This document shows, piece after piece, positions 51,734-59,603 of a stretch of DNA of 64,000 bases. Position 1 is the first letter of the stretch. Each line of letters starts with the position of its first letter. A program made the translations under genes and the position numbers. The DNA comes from DASYDU01 sp050248495 (GTDB taxonomy: Bacteria; Planctomycetota; Planctomycetia; Pirellulales; Lacipirellulaceae): assembly GCA_050248495.1 (NCBI GenBank), contig JBFWSG010000027.1:1-64000 (forward strand). The letters are read 5' to 3'. A model generated the notes under the pieces. It was given only the letters and a program-made list of their open reading frames with translations, was not told the origin of the DNA and did not search any database.

Positions 51734-52381
51734 CTAGCGACTTCGTTGCCGCGCCGAAAGAATCACGACGCAGATCTCGACAATTAACAGCCCAAATGAC
51801 GACGGTTCGGGAATATTGCGGAATAGCATCAGTCCGTTGGACGCAGGCCGCAGCAGGTCGTCGCTCAGCGAAAAGAACAGTCCTGCATAACCGCCGCCTG
51901 AAGTTGGGTTGAAATTTACCAAGAACGCAGCGCCGTCGAATGGAGGTACAGACGGGTGGGATGTTTGAGGCTCGTTTATTAAACCTACGGACCGCAGGAC
52001 ACCATTTCCCTCCAAAGTTGGACTAATCAAGTCTATTAGTCGCGTGGTCGGCGACTGATTCAACGCGAGTTCTGATGACGACAAGTCGATTCCGCCAGAT
52101 GCAGCAAGTATTCGAACATCTCCACTTTGTGCCCAGGTAAATCCGTCAAAAATTCCGCCAGGCGCGAGCTCTGCAAGCGCATTATCAAGACGTGGCGCAG
52201 AAAATTGGCTCAGCGCCGATACGCTCAAATCAAGCCACTCGCGCTGATTCACATCGTCGTAGGTCAGCAGCCCGTCACCGGGCGCTTTCCAGTCTCGCTC
52301 AAAAACCGCAGCCTCGACCCCCAGTCCGTAGACTTGAACCATTAGGAGTGCAACAACGCCACTGCACAAAAGTCGTTTCAT
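51734..52381 (-). CDS. PEP-CTERM domain exported protein
   Basis: This 215-residue protein has an N-terminal signal (VVALLMVQVYGLGVEA) and the C-terminal sorting tail RNIPEPSSFGLLIVEICVV then SARQRSR, consistent with exosortase-linked surface anchoring. The core is acidic, with DLSVSALSQFSAPRLDNAL. The gene is more AT-rich than its neighbours. The body is not a family I can name. It is not linked by spacing to the four-gene operon upstream, whose last stop (52679) lies 297 bases away. Confidence 0.75.
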   Translation of the reverse strand: MKRLLCSGVVALLMVQVYGLGVEAAVFERDWKAPGDGLLTYDDVNQREWLDLSVSALSQFSAPRLDNALAELAPGGIFDGFTWAQSGDVRILAASGGIDLSSSELALNQSPTTRLIDLISPTLEGNGVLRSVGLINEPQTSHPSVPPFDGAAFLVNFNPTSGGGYAGLFFSLSDDLLRPASNGLMLFRNIPEPSSFGLLIVEICVVILSARQRSR

Positions 52382-52678
52382 CAGTCACCCACCGATACGT
52401 GATTTGCGAGATCGTGGAAAACGCTGAAGACGCATTCGAGAGAAGCTGCCGTAATTATTTCAATGAAGGGTGACGACGACCCCCCGACGGCACTGATCAT
52501 ACCCAAATCGAGGGGATAGTCAATTTTTTTGCAGCCGGGTGACATTAAGATTGCGCATAGTATGCGCGACCGATCGGCACAAGTGTGCGAATCGATTTGC
52601 TGTGTCTAGAACGATAGGGCGCTTCTTTGCTCAGGCTCAGAAAGCGCGGCGCGGCGAGCGATACTCGTATGTGTGCGG
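52382..52678. other. 297-base spacer with a palindromic operator-like site
   Basis: It separates the operon ending at 52679 from the PEP-CTERM gene starting at 52381. It contains GCGCATAGTATGCGC (52553-52567), a perfect 7-bp dyad around one base, and a T-run (52524-52530) that could act as a terminator if paired upstream. No open frame is supported. Confidence 0.5.
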
Positions 52679-53647
52679 CTAGCGCGAGTCGATTTCGCGC
52701 CTTAGACCGCGAAAGAAAATGCCGCCCGTCGCCAGCACGAACCATCCCGTGGCGACAAAGAATGCGAGTCCGGCCGGTTCCGGCACGCTGGCGACGCTGC
52801 CGGCACCGGCGGAATCGCCGAAGCTGTTTTTCCACTCGGTGTAGTCTGCCTGGTCGAATGCGCCGCCCAGTCCGTTGCGCCAGACGGTGTAGTCGGCGGC
52901 GTCGACGGTGCCGTTGTGATTGAAGTCGCCGGGCAGATTGGCCGCGTCGTCTGCGGCGGTGTTGATCGCCAGTGCGCCGCTCGTAACTTGCGTCGCCGTC
53001 AGCGGGCCCTGGTTGAAGACCACCAGGAACGGATCGGACGGCTGGTACACGTCCGATGTGAGGCGCGCGAAGAAGCCGTACACGCCCGCCGCCGGCGGGA
53101 CCGCGCGGTGCAGCGCGTATCGCAGAAAGCCGCCGTAGCTGTCGAAGCCCAAGTCGGAGGCCAGCGGAGTGGCTAACTTCAGCCGCGGCGGAGCAACTTC
53201 GTCCGAGCCCGCGAGAAAAATGCTTTGCGAGGCGAAGGTGCGATAGATCAGAAAATGATTGTCCTCCGGCACGTCTTCGATCGCGCCGTTCGTAGGATCC
53301 CAATACCAGAACACGCGGTCCTTCGCGGGGCTGGCATCCCGGACCGGCCGGGCGAGCGCTTCGATGTACAGCCCGCTGTTGTCGGCGAGCCCGTCAAGCC
53401 GCACGCCGGGGACCGTCCACAAAAACGACGGCCCGAAGCCGGAGACGTTGGTCGCCGTGGGATAGCCGTCGGTGCCGGTTTCGGCAAACGCGCGATCCGC
53501 GAAGCCGCTGTTGCCGGTGGTGCCGCCGCTCACGGTGAGACGATTGTTGGCGACGCCAATGGCGATCACGCCGCCCGCGGCCCAGGCCGTGGCGGAGCTG
53601 CTGCAGAGAGCAGCCGCAAGAATCGCTAGTCGCGCGACGGGTTTCAT
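52679..53647 (-). CDS. PEP-CTERM/dockerin-type exported protein (paralogue B)
   Basis: This 322-residue protein has a signal peptide (ILAAALCSSSATAWAAG). The mature start GGVIAIGVANNRLTVSGGT resembles that of paralogue A. Near the C-terminus are DFNHNGTVDAADYTVWRNG, a dockerin type I-like calcium loop, and SVPEPAGLAFFVATGWFV then RGLRREIDSR, a PEP-CTERM tail. The ATG at 53647 overlaps the stop of the previous gene (ATGA), so it is translationally coupled. It probably localises to the cell surface. Confidence 0.83.
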   Translation of the reverse strand: MKPVARLAILAAALCSSSATAWAAGGVIAIGVANNRLTVSGGTTGNSGFADRAFAETGTDGYPTATNVSGFGPSFLWTVPGVRLDGLADNSGLYIEALARPVRDASPAKDRVFWYWDPTNGAIEDVPEDNHFLIYRTFASQSIFLAGSDEVAPPRLKLATPLASDLGFDSYGGFLRYALHRAVPPAAGVYGFFARLTSDVYQPSDPFLVVFNQGPLTATQVTSGALAINTAADDAANLPGDFNHNGTVDAADYTVWRNGLGGAFDQADYTEWKNSFGDSAGAGSVASVPEPAGLAFFVATGWFVLATGGIFFRGLRREIDSR

Positions 53648-54612
53648 GTTCGCAAACAGGGGTTCGGAGATGCCGCATTCATTTTACGATGTCGCCGCAA
53701 ACCGTGCCCGAGCAGAACTGTCGCACCGCAGGCCGCGAGGAAAAAACTCGCTGTTTCGGGAACCGCGACGGCGGCCGCCGAGCCTGCCCCGCTTCCCGAC
53801 TGGCCAAAATGGGTCCGCCAGACGCCGTACTCTTCCGGCGTGCGCGTCGAACCCAAGCCATCGCGCCAGACGGTGTAGTCCGCCGCGTCGACCTTCCCAT
53901 CGTCGTTGAAGTCGCCCGGCAGAGAGTCGACGGCCGCCGCATTGATCGCCAGCGCCGCGGCGGTCATTTGATCGTATTCCACGCCATTGTTCAGCACCAC
54001 GAGAAACGGATTGGAGGGTTCATACACGTCCGACGTGAGTCGGGCAAAAAAACCATAGGCGCCGGCTTGCGGCAGCGGGAAGGGGAGCAGGTATCGCAAC
54101 AGGTTGTGGTTGTGAAAGCCCATGTCAGCGGCGACTGGCGCCGCGATCTTGATCGGCGCGGGTGCTTCGATCGTGTCTGGCGTCAACAAAATGTTAACTG
54201 ACGCGCTGTGACGAATTTGCAGCTGCGTATCCGGTGCCATCTCGACTTCTTCCGAGTCTGGGTTCCAGTACCAAAGCAATCGCTGCTCGGCAGCAGCCGC
54301 GTTTGCCACTGGGCGAGATAATACCTCCAGATACAGGCCGCTGTTCTCGTTCAACCCGTAAATGTCGAAACCAGGAATGGTCCAGTAAGCGGCCATGCCA
54401 AAGCTGGAAAAACTGCCGATGTCTTCCGGATCGCCGCCGCTATCGCTCTCGACGAAGATCTGTCCGGCAAACCCTGTTGAATCGGCGACGCCCTGACTCA
54501 CGACGAGCTGGTTGCTTTGTTGCTCGAGGTGAATCGGATGACCATGGCTCCAGACGAGGCTGGCCGGGCCAAAGAGAATGATCGCGGCGGCTAAGGTGGT
54601 TAGTCGGAACAT
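53644..54612 (-). CDS. PEP-CTERM/dockerin-type exported protein (paralogue A)
   Basis: This 322-residue protein has a signal peptide cut near SLVWSHGHP. It shares order and motifs with the downstream gene: SGLYLEVLSRPVANAAAAEQ, WYWNPDSEEVEM, GAYGFFARLTSDVYEPSNPF and a dockerin-like DFNDDGKVDAADYTVWRDG. The C-terminus shows AVPETASFFLAACGATVLL then GLRRHRKM, a PEP-CTERM tail with PET replacing PEP. It is 26 bases downstream of the prepilin-like gene and coupled by ATGA to paralogue B. Confidence 0.83.
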   Translation of the reverse strand: MFRLTTLAAAIILFGPASLVWSHGHPIHLEQQSNQLVVSQGVADSTGFAGQIFVESDSGGDPEDIGSFSSFGMAAYWTIPGFDIYGLNENSGLYLEVLSRPVANAAAAEQRLLWYWNPDSEEVEMAPDTQLQIRHSASVNILLTPDTIEAPAPIKIAAPVAADMGFHNHNLLRYLLPFPLPQAGAYGFFARLTSDVYEPSNPFLVVLNNGVEYDQMTAAALAINAAAVDSLPGDFNDDGKVDAADYTVWRDGLGSTRTPEEYGVWRTHFGQSGSGAGSAAAVAVPETASFFLAACGATVLLGHGLRRHRKMNAASPNPCLRT

Positions 54613-54638
54613 CTATCAATTCCTCAACTCGATTCGAG

Positions 54639-55373
54639 CTATTGCATTTCCGGTTTGGCAAAATCAAATTCCTCGGCGATCCATTCGTCGATCTGGGCCG
54701 CGGAGATGACATCGACGTGGCCGTCGACGTAGAGATAGTTCGCCGAGTCAAAGTGGCGATCGGGCTGAATGTCGGCATGCACGCCATTGGCGATCAAGCC
54801 TTCGTCGCGACGCCACTGGGCGAACCAGCCGGAGGCATGGGCATGCTCGTACTTCGGATCGGCGTATTCCAGGCGGCGATCGTCCCGGTACGTCACTGGA
54901 TTCTGCTCGCGCTTGTCGGCGCCTTCAAAGACTGCGATCGTGCGGCTGGTGGCGGCGAGCTTGTTGATGTTGCGGACGGAGTTGGGCACGTCTTCCGCTG
55001 CCAGGTAGTCGGTGATCACGTAGCTGGTGCCTTTCAATTGTGTCCGCTCGTAAAGCAGGAAGTCTTCCGGGCAGAGGCGAATCTCGTCGACGCTTTCTGT
55101 ATACGGCGCGAGCGTGTAAATCCAGCTGTAGTTGCCTTCGGCTTCTCCCTCGTGGTGCTTCGCGTGGTACCACTCCGGAAACTGACCCTTGTTCGAGTTG
55201 CAGAATTGGAGCAACGCCAGGCCGATCTGCCGCATGTTGTTTTTACAACTGGCCGCGCGCGCCGAAGCGCGCGCGGCCTGAACGGCCGGCAGCAAAAGCG
55301 CGACGAGCGCACCGATGATGGCAACCACCACCAGCAACTCGACGAGCGTAAATGCTGTTCGACGTGAAGACAC
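54639..55373 (-). CDS. Prepilin-like protein with H-X9-DG tail
   Basis: This protein has 244 residues. The N-terminal RRTAFTLVELLVVVAIIGAL is a pseudopilin signal, and residues up to about 60 (RASARAASCKNNMRQIGLAL) follow the DUF1559-like pattern. The C-terminus reads RHFDSANYLYVDGHVDVI, the H-X9-DG motif. It is smaller than typical DUF1559 members. It lies 3 bases downstream of the PEP-CTERM gene and 26 bases upstream of the paralogue pair, so all four are co-transcribed. Confidence 0.85.
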   Translation of the reverse strand: MSSRRTAFTLVELLVVVAIIGALVALLLPAVQAARASARAASCKNNMRQIGLALLQFCNSNKGQFPEWYHAKHHEGEAEGNYSWIYTLAPYTESVDEIRLCPEDFLLYERTQLKGTSYVITDYLAAEDVPNSVRNINKLAATSRTIAVFEGADKREQNPVTYRDDRRLEYADPKYEHAHASGWFAQWRRDEGLIANGVHADIQPDRHFDSANYLYVDGHVDVISAAQIDEWIAEEFDFAKPEMQ

Positions 55374-55376
55374 GGA

Positions 55377-56174
55377 CTACCTTTCCGAGCGTTGGCGTCC
55401 GGCACGGAAAACCCCCATGCCAAACGTTAAGCCGCACAGGGCCAAAAGCGCGGCCGCCGGCTCGGGAACGACCTGGATCAGCCCCGGTGCGACGCCCAGA
55501 CTGGCGATCGCGTCCGAGAGCGTTTCCGGGCTCGCATTCTTGTTTAGAACGAAATAGTATGGGTCCGACGGTGTGATGGCCGGCGACTGAGTGCCGCTGA
55601 GCTGCAGCGTCGCCAGGTACACGCCGTCGCGGCTCGCGGAGTACGGGTCGACGCCGTCTCCCAACACCGTGTAGCGAATGCTGCTGTGAGCCGTGGCGGT
55701 GTAGGTCGCAGATACGCCCACGGCCAAATCGGTGCCGGCAGCAGTCGTCTTCGTGGAATCGGGGTTCACGTTCGACGAGCTGGCCAAGAGGCCAAGCTGT
55801 TCCGCGCCAGTAGCCACAAACGACGTACCGTCCCAAATCTGCAGCCCAGCGACATGCAGGCTGAAGGGCGCGGTAAAGTCGCGAGCGCCGCCATCGAGCT
55901 GGTCGATGCCGTAGGCCAGACCCGGTCCAAATGTCTGGTTATTGACCGGTTTCACGCGGGCCACGGGCTGCCCGACGAACGAGACAGGCAGAACCGGGAT
56001 CACGTAGACCGACGTTGCCGGTGTCACTCCTGCCGACGTGTAGTCGTCGTCGAGTATCCGCCGGGTCGTGATCTTGTTGTTATCCAAAGTCACTTGCATC
56101 TGCGGGCCGTGGGCGAAAGTTGCCCCGCAGACAGACATCAGAATTAACGCAATAGCAAACGGACGTGCGCGCAT
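55377..56174 (-). CDS. PEP-CTERM domain exported protein
   Basis: This protein has 265 residues from the ATG at 56174 (GGAG, 9 bases upstream). A signal ends at GATFAHGPQ; the mature protein begins MQVTLDNNKITTRRILDDDY, of the same N-terminal design (HG, then an 'I/L...N.L' strand) as the paralogue pair downstream. The C-terminus is VVPEPAAALLALCGLTFGMG then RAGRQRSER, a PEP-CTERM tail. It is the first gene of the four-gene unit that runs to 52679. Confidence 0.82.
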   Translation of the reverse strand: MRARPFAIALILMSVCGATFAHGPQMQVTLDNNKITTRRILDDDYTSAGVTPATSVYVIPVLPVSFVGQPVARVKPVNNQTFGPGLAYGIDQLDGGARDFTAPFSLHVAGLQIWDGTSFVATGAEQLGLLASSSNVNPDSTKTTAAGTDLAVGVSATYTATAHSSIRYTVLGDGVDPYSASRDGVYLATLQLSGTQSPAITPSDPYYFVLNKNASPETLSDAIASLGVAPGLIQVVPEPAAALLALCGLTFGMGVFRAGRQRSER

Positions 56175-56270
56175 GAGCGCAATCTCCTCTCGAAACAAAG
56201 TAAGAGCAAATCAAAAGTTGTATCGGCCGCCATCTTTGACGGCGCGATAAGACGAACGCTGAGAGATAAG

Positions 56271-56897
56271 CTACGCGCGTTCGGGCGGAGGAGGCGTTGG
56301 CGTGTCGTAGAGCGGCGACGACGCGTCGGAGGAGTGGGGGCCCAGCCAGGCGACGAGGGCCAGATGGTCGGAGAGCTCGAGGTCCACCGTGATCAGCGAT
56401 GGCACCGCGGCGAGCCACTGGAGCGACTGACCGTGGCAGGCCATTGCCCGCCAGGCGACGAAGAAAGTCGATTGTTCCTCGTTCGGTTCGCTCCTGTGAT
56501 TGTGCGACGAGCAGCAGCTTGCGCCGCGCGAGCAGCAAGATCTTTTTGAGCTGCAGCAGGACTTGGTCGCCAGCTTCACCTGGACGACTTTGGGGGTGAG
56601 GCGTTCGCCGTTGGCATCGAGGCCGGCTGCCTTGGCGGCGGCGAGTGCAAAATCGGGCGGTTTGACGCCGTGTTCCGCGGCCCATTGCAGCCGCTCGGCG
56701 AGCGTGTGGCAGCAGCAGGATCGCCAGCACTTTTCCGCCGAGTCGCAGCCGCAACCGCTCGTAGCGCAGGGAAATAACTCGCCGCTCTTTGCAGGCTTAC
56801 TCGCGGTCGGGAGCGGTACGCCGGCGGCTACGAACAGATATGCGGCGAGCAGCGAGCCGCCGAGCAGCCTGCGAGCGAAAACGGGCAAGGGGAACAT
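56271..56897 (-). CDS. Cys-rich exported protein
   Basis: This 208-residue protein has a hydrophobic N-terminus (LLGGSLLAAYLFVAAGVPL) and a dense cysteine region near residue 43: PCATSGCGCDSAEKCWRSCC. A second cluster is KSCCSSKRSCCSRGASCCSS (about 113-132). The cysteines may bind metal or form disulfides. It lies 96 bases upstream of the PEP-CTERM operon on the same strand, so co-expression is possible. I do not recognise an established family. Confidence 0.7.
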   Translation of the reverse strand: MFPLPVFARRLLGGSLLAAYLFVAAGVPLPTASKPAKSGELFPCATSGCGCDSAEKCWRSCCCHTLAERLQWAAEHGVKPPDFALAAAKAAGLDANGERLTPKVVQVKLATKSCCSSKRSCCSRGASCCSSHNHRSEPNEEQSTFFVAWRAMACHGQSLQWLAAVPSLITVDLELSDHLALVAWLGPHSSDASSPLYDTPTPPPPERA

Positions 56898-57005
56898 GTT
56901 GCCGGCCTAGGTGGGAAGAAGTCCCCAATCTAGCCAACAGGCGGGTCGCCGGTCAACGAATATTTTCAGCCCAAGGTGCGCGACGATTCGGCATCGCACG
57001 ATCCG

Positions 57006-57206
57006 TTACCAGGGCTTGAGCTTCCAGCCCAGGATGAAGCCGATCCCGAAGCACCAGAGGGCGGCCACCTCGGGTTTTTCGCGGGCGTATTCCTTCAAAT
57101 AGTCGACGACGTCGCGGGCGACTTCCATTTCGTCGCTCAGGTCGAGTTCCGGTTTAGCGGCCGTCTTGCGGCCGTTGGCTTTTGCCGTGGTGCGGGTCGT
57201 GGCCAT
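57006..57206 (-). CDS. Small protein with C-terminal membrane anchor
   Basis: This 66-residue protein has a good ribosome site (GGAG, about 6 bases). An N-terminal Thr/Lys-rich region and a charged helix (DEMEVARDVVDYLKEYA) precede one C-terminal transmembrane segment (VAALWCFGIGFILGWKL). It resembles DUF883-like stress proteins in layout. It belongs to a run of similar small genes up to 59603. Confidence 0.65.
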   Translation of the reverse strand: MATTRTTAKANGRKTAAKPELDLSDEMEVARDVVDYLKEYAREKPEVAALWCFGIGFILGWKLKPW

Positions 57207-57257
57207 GGTAGTCTCCGAAGAGTGGTCAAGTTGGTGATTGTCAAAAATGCGTGAAGC

Positions 57258-57722
57258 TTAATCGAGTCGATCCGAGTAGTGCGGCGCTTTGTCGCGTCTC
57301 AGGTTCGATTTGATCCAGGCGATGTTGCGGTTCAGTTCGTCGCGCGACCTCTGGAGGGAAGCCAGGGCCGAGCGAATGCGCTGCCAGGCTGCAAACCCCG
57401 CGCCGGCACTCAGTGCCAGCCCGATCAATGCGGAAGCAGCGTACGCCGCTGGCCGCGACCAATCGAGCCTAGCCACAAACGTCTCGGCGAGCGCGATCAA
57501 TGCCACCGGCATGCAGCCGAGCAGCAGGCATGCGGCCAGGACCGCGAGTGCCGCGCTGGTGCCGCCATTGCGGACGGCCGCCTGGGCGTCGAGCTTCAAC
57601 AGCCGGGCCTGCAGCTCGGCGAGCTCGATCGCGTCGTGCGCGAGACCGGAAAAGCTCTCGGCGACCTTGGCGGCGCTCGGCGGCGTGCGGCCGTTCGTAT
57701 TCAGCTCCGTTTGATGAACCAT
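57258..57722 (-). CDS. Phage holin-like family protein
   Basis: This protein has 154 residues with two adjacent transmembrane helices (SAALAVLAACLLLGCMPVAL and AYAASALIGLALSAGAGFAA) between amphipathic N- and C-terminal helices. This fits the Phage_holin_3_6-type family, which is chromosomally encoded in many bacteria without phage. The ATG has AGGAG about 10 bases upstream and overlaps the end of the preceding small gene by 22 bases, so the two are probably coupled. Confidence 0.75.
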   Translation of the reverse strand: MVHQTELNTNGRTPPSAAKVAESFSGLAHDAIELAELQARLLKLDAQAAVRNGGTSAALAVLAACLLLGCMPVALIALAETFVARLDWSRPAAYAASALIGLALSAGAGFAAWQRIRSALASLQRSRDELNRNIAWIKSNLRRDKAPHYSDRLD

Positions 57723-57919
57723 CCGCAGGCGACTCCTAAGGCGGCGGCGACGGTGAGCGACACGCGAGGGTGCTCGGCGATCGCGGCGCCGACGTTTTCA
57801 ATTGCAGGTTCGAGCCGGGCCGCAAGCTGCTTTGCGTCCGGCAGGGCGCTGGTGTCGCCAGCGCCAGTTGCCGACGAGGGCCAGAGCGAATGTAGGCGGT
57901 TCGTGGGTTTCTTCGACAT
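57701..57919 (-). CDS. Small membrane-anchored protein
   Basis: This 72-residue protein starts at the ATG at 57919, just after a family A repeat. The middle is an amphipathic helix (AKQLAARLEPAIENVGAAIA) followed by a C-terminal hydrophobic segment (LTVAAALGVACGWFIKR), a DUF883-like tail. The final 22 bases overlap the holin-like gene. The role is unknown but similar to that of the neighbouring small proteins. Confidence 0.65.
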   Translation of the reverse strand: MSKKPTNRLHSLWPSSATGAGDTSALPDAKQLAARLEPAIENVGAAIAEHPRVSLTVAAALGVACGWFIKRS

Positions 57920-57928
57920 GTTCGAATT

Positions 57929-57971
57929 CCAGTACGCAGTACTCAGTACCGGGTGATCAGTACTCAGTTCC
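57929..57971. repeat. Family A repeat, copy 3
   Basis: CCAGTACGCAGTACTCAGTA followed by CCGGGTGATCAGTACTCAG. It starts 10 bases upstream of the minus-strand ATG at 57919 and overlaps the end of the gene at 57957. Confidence 0.6.
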
Positions 57972-58427
57972 ATGCCGTCCGTTGCCAGTGCGTGCAGTGG
58001 ACGGTTCGCGTTGTTGGCCCGCGGCCTTCGCGCGGAGCTGCTCGGTGGCGTACGAGACCGCGGCTTTGGCGGCCATCGCTGCGAGCGTCGCGGCGAGTCC
58101 CTTGAGCAAACTCTCCGGCGGCTTCAATTGTTGGGTGGCGGCGGCGACGAATTCCTTGCTGCTTGCCAGGGCCGCGAGCTGCTCCGGCGTTGGCGTGACC
58201 GTCGTCTTCTTCCGCGGCACCAGCAGGTAGCCGGCCGCCGCAGCGATTCCCACGGCCGCCCACGGAAACCGGCGGACATAGAACGTCCAATCGGTCATCG
58301 CCCGAGCCGACTGCGTTACCTGCTCGGTCACCTGCTCGACGTCGCTCGTGATCTCGCGGCGCAGCGACGCCATCCGCTCGACGACTTCGCGGGCTTCTTC
58401 GTCAGGATGTGGGCGGTGGGAAGGCAT
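57957..58427 (-). CDS. DUF3618/DUF883-like membrane-anchored protein
   Basis: This 156-residue protein has an acidic/basic N-terminal coiled region (EAREVVERMASLRREITSDV then EQVTEQVTQSARAMTDW), a single transmembrane segment (PWAAVGIAAAAGYLLVPRKK) and an alpha-helical C-terminal part (ATQQLKPPESLLKGLAATLA). The order of helix, then TM followed by RKK, resembles DUF3618- and DUF883-type ribosome- or membrane-associated stress proteins. There is no Shine-Dalgarno. The 16-bp tandem array begins 36 bases upstream of its start. Confidence 0.65.
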   Translation of the reverse strand: MPSHRPHPDEEAREVVERMASLRREITSDVEQVTEQVTQSARAMTDWTFYVRRFPWAAVGIAAAAGYLLVPRKKTTVTPTPEQLAALASSKEFVAAATQQLKPPESLLKGLAATLAAMAAKAAVSYATEQLRAKAAGQQREPSTARTGNGRHGTEY

Positions 58428-58462
58428 ACGAATGGCGAACTGGTTCAGCGTGATTCGTCGTA

Positions 58463-58745
58463 GCCGACGACGCTAACTGCCGACGACGCTAACTGCCGAC
58501 GACGCTAACTGCCGACGACGCTAACTGCCGACGACGCTAACTGCCGACGACGCTAACTGCCGACGACGCTAACTGCCGACGACGCTAACTGCCGACGACG
58601 CTAACTGCNNNNNNNNNNGACGACGCTAACTGCCGACGACGCTAACTGCCGACGACGCTAACTGCCGACGACGCTAACTGCCGACGACGCTAACTGCCGA
58701 CGACGCTAACTGCCGACGACGCTAACTGCCGACGACGCTAACTGC
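58463..58745. repeat. 16-bp tandem repeat array, unit GCCGACGACGCTAACT, with assembly gap
   Basis: The unit GCCGACGACGCTAACT repeats about 9 times from 58463 to 58608. Ten N bases follow (58609-58618), then nearly 8 more units to 58745. The units are essentially identical, and the N-run means the true copy number is unresolved. The array lies between two small stress-type genes. The last unit supplies AGT TAG, the final codon and stop of the gene at 58738-59139. Confidence 0.95.
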
Positions 58746-59139
58746 GGAATTTTTCGGTGATCGATTCCGGCAGCGAGCTGCTGAAGGTGCCGATGCGGTC
58801 GAGCAGTCGGCGGCCCAGGCCCTCGCAGGCCAGCCTGTCGGTCCACGATTCCTTGCGGTGGCGCGAGTTAGCGATCACGCAGCCGATGGCCGCGCCGATC
58901 GCGAAACCGCCGGCGAGCGCAGCGATAACGACCCGGCCTTCGCGCTGGTGAGTAAGCCCACGGACGCGATCGCTCGCTTGCTGCAAATATCCAGGCGATT
59001 CCTCCTCGTCTTCATCCGGAAGGAAACCGTGCTCATAGGCGAGCGAGTCTTCCAGCGCATCATCATCGGGATCGTAGTCGACAGCCGGCGAATTCTTAGG
59101 CGCTGGCTCTCGACGCTTCGAATTGGTTCTGGAGGCCAT
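58738..59139 (-). CDS. Acidic/TM protein of the CsbD/DUF883 group, ending in the tandem array
   Basis: This protein has 133 residues from the ATG at 59139 (GGAG, 6 bases upstream). It is acidic from about residue 20 to 70 (DYDPDDDALEDSLAYEHGFL), then has a glycine-zipper-like transmembrane stretch (VVIAALAGGFAIGAAIGCVI) and a helical tail. The stop codon TAG is contributed by the first unit of the 16-bp tandem array. It forms a set with the upstream CsbD-like gene. A role in envelope stress is inferred from neighbours. Confidence 0.7.
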   Translation of the reverse strand: MASRTNSKRREPAPKNSPAVDYDPDDDALEDSLAYEHGFLPDEDEEESPGYLQQASDRVRGLTHQREGRVVIAALAGGFAIGAAIGCVIANSRHRKESWTDRLACEGLGRRLLDRIGTFSSSLPESITEKFRS

Positions 59140-59180
59140 GGGGTGCTCCGAGTTGTTTGTGAATTGATTTTGAGTTCGCA

Positions 59181-59603
59181 CTAGCGCGAGCGGGCGATCA
59201 GGCCGACGATCACGCCGACCAACAGGCCGGTGCCGAAAGCCACCGCGACCGATTCGGCAGGGCGGCGACGAACGACCTCGCGGCCCTGCTCGTAGCCCTC
59301 GCGGGCGCGGGTGCGAACGCGATCGGCCGCTTCCTGCATCGCTTCGTTGGCATGTTCGGCGTATTCGCGGGCGACCTGCTTGGCGTCCTCGAACGCGCCG
59401 CCGTACTCTTCGCCGAGCTCGTCGATGATTCGCTTGACGTGCTGCCGGGCCTCGCCGGTCTTTTGCTGGATCAGGCCCACGAGTTGATCGTACTGGCCTT
59501 CCACCTCGGCCAGCTCGTCGTCGGTGATCTGCCCCCAATGTTCCTTGATCTTGCCCTTGAGTTGGTCCCAATGGCCAAACAGGCGTTGCTCCGCTGCGCT
59601 CAT
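59181..59603 (-). CDS. CsbD-like/DUF883-like stress protein
   Basis: This protein has 140 residues with AAAGGAG upstream. Residues 5-60 match CsbD-type proteins (GHWDQLKGKIKEHWGQITDD then LAEVEGQYDQLVGLIQQKTG). The C-terminal half is a helical region ending in a glycine-zipper transmembrane segment (VAVAFGTGLLVGVIVGLIAR), a DUF883 layout. CsbD is a general stress protein in Bacillus. The fusion of a CsbD-like and a membrane-anchored tail suits a stress protein at the membrane. Confidence 0.83.
   Translation of the reverse strand: MSAAEQRLFGHWDQLKGKIKEHWGQITDDELAEVEGQYDQLVGLIQQKTGEARQHVKRIIDELGEEYGGAFEDAKQVAREYAEHANEAMQEAADRVRTRAREGYEQGREVVRRRPAESVAVAFGTGLLVGVIVGLIARSR

Noticed and set aside
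58463..58745. CRISPR array
   Set aside because: Units are only 16 bp, contiguous and without spacers, so it is a tandem repeat, not a CRISPR.
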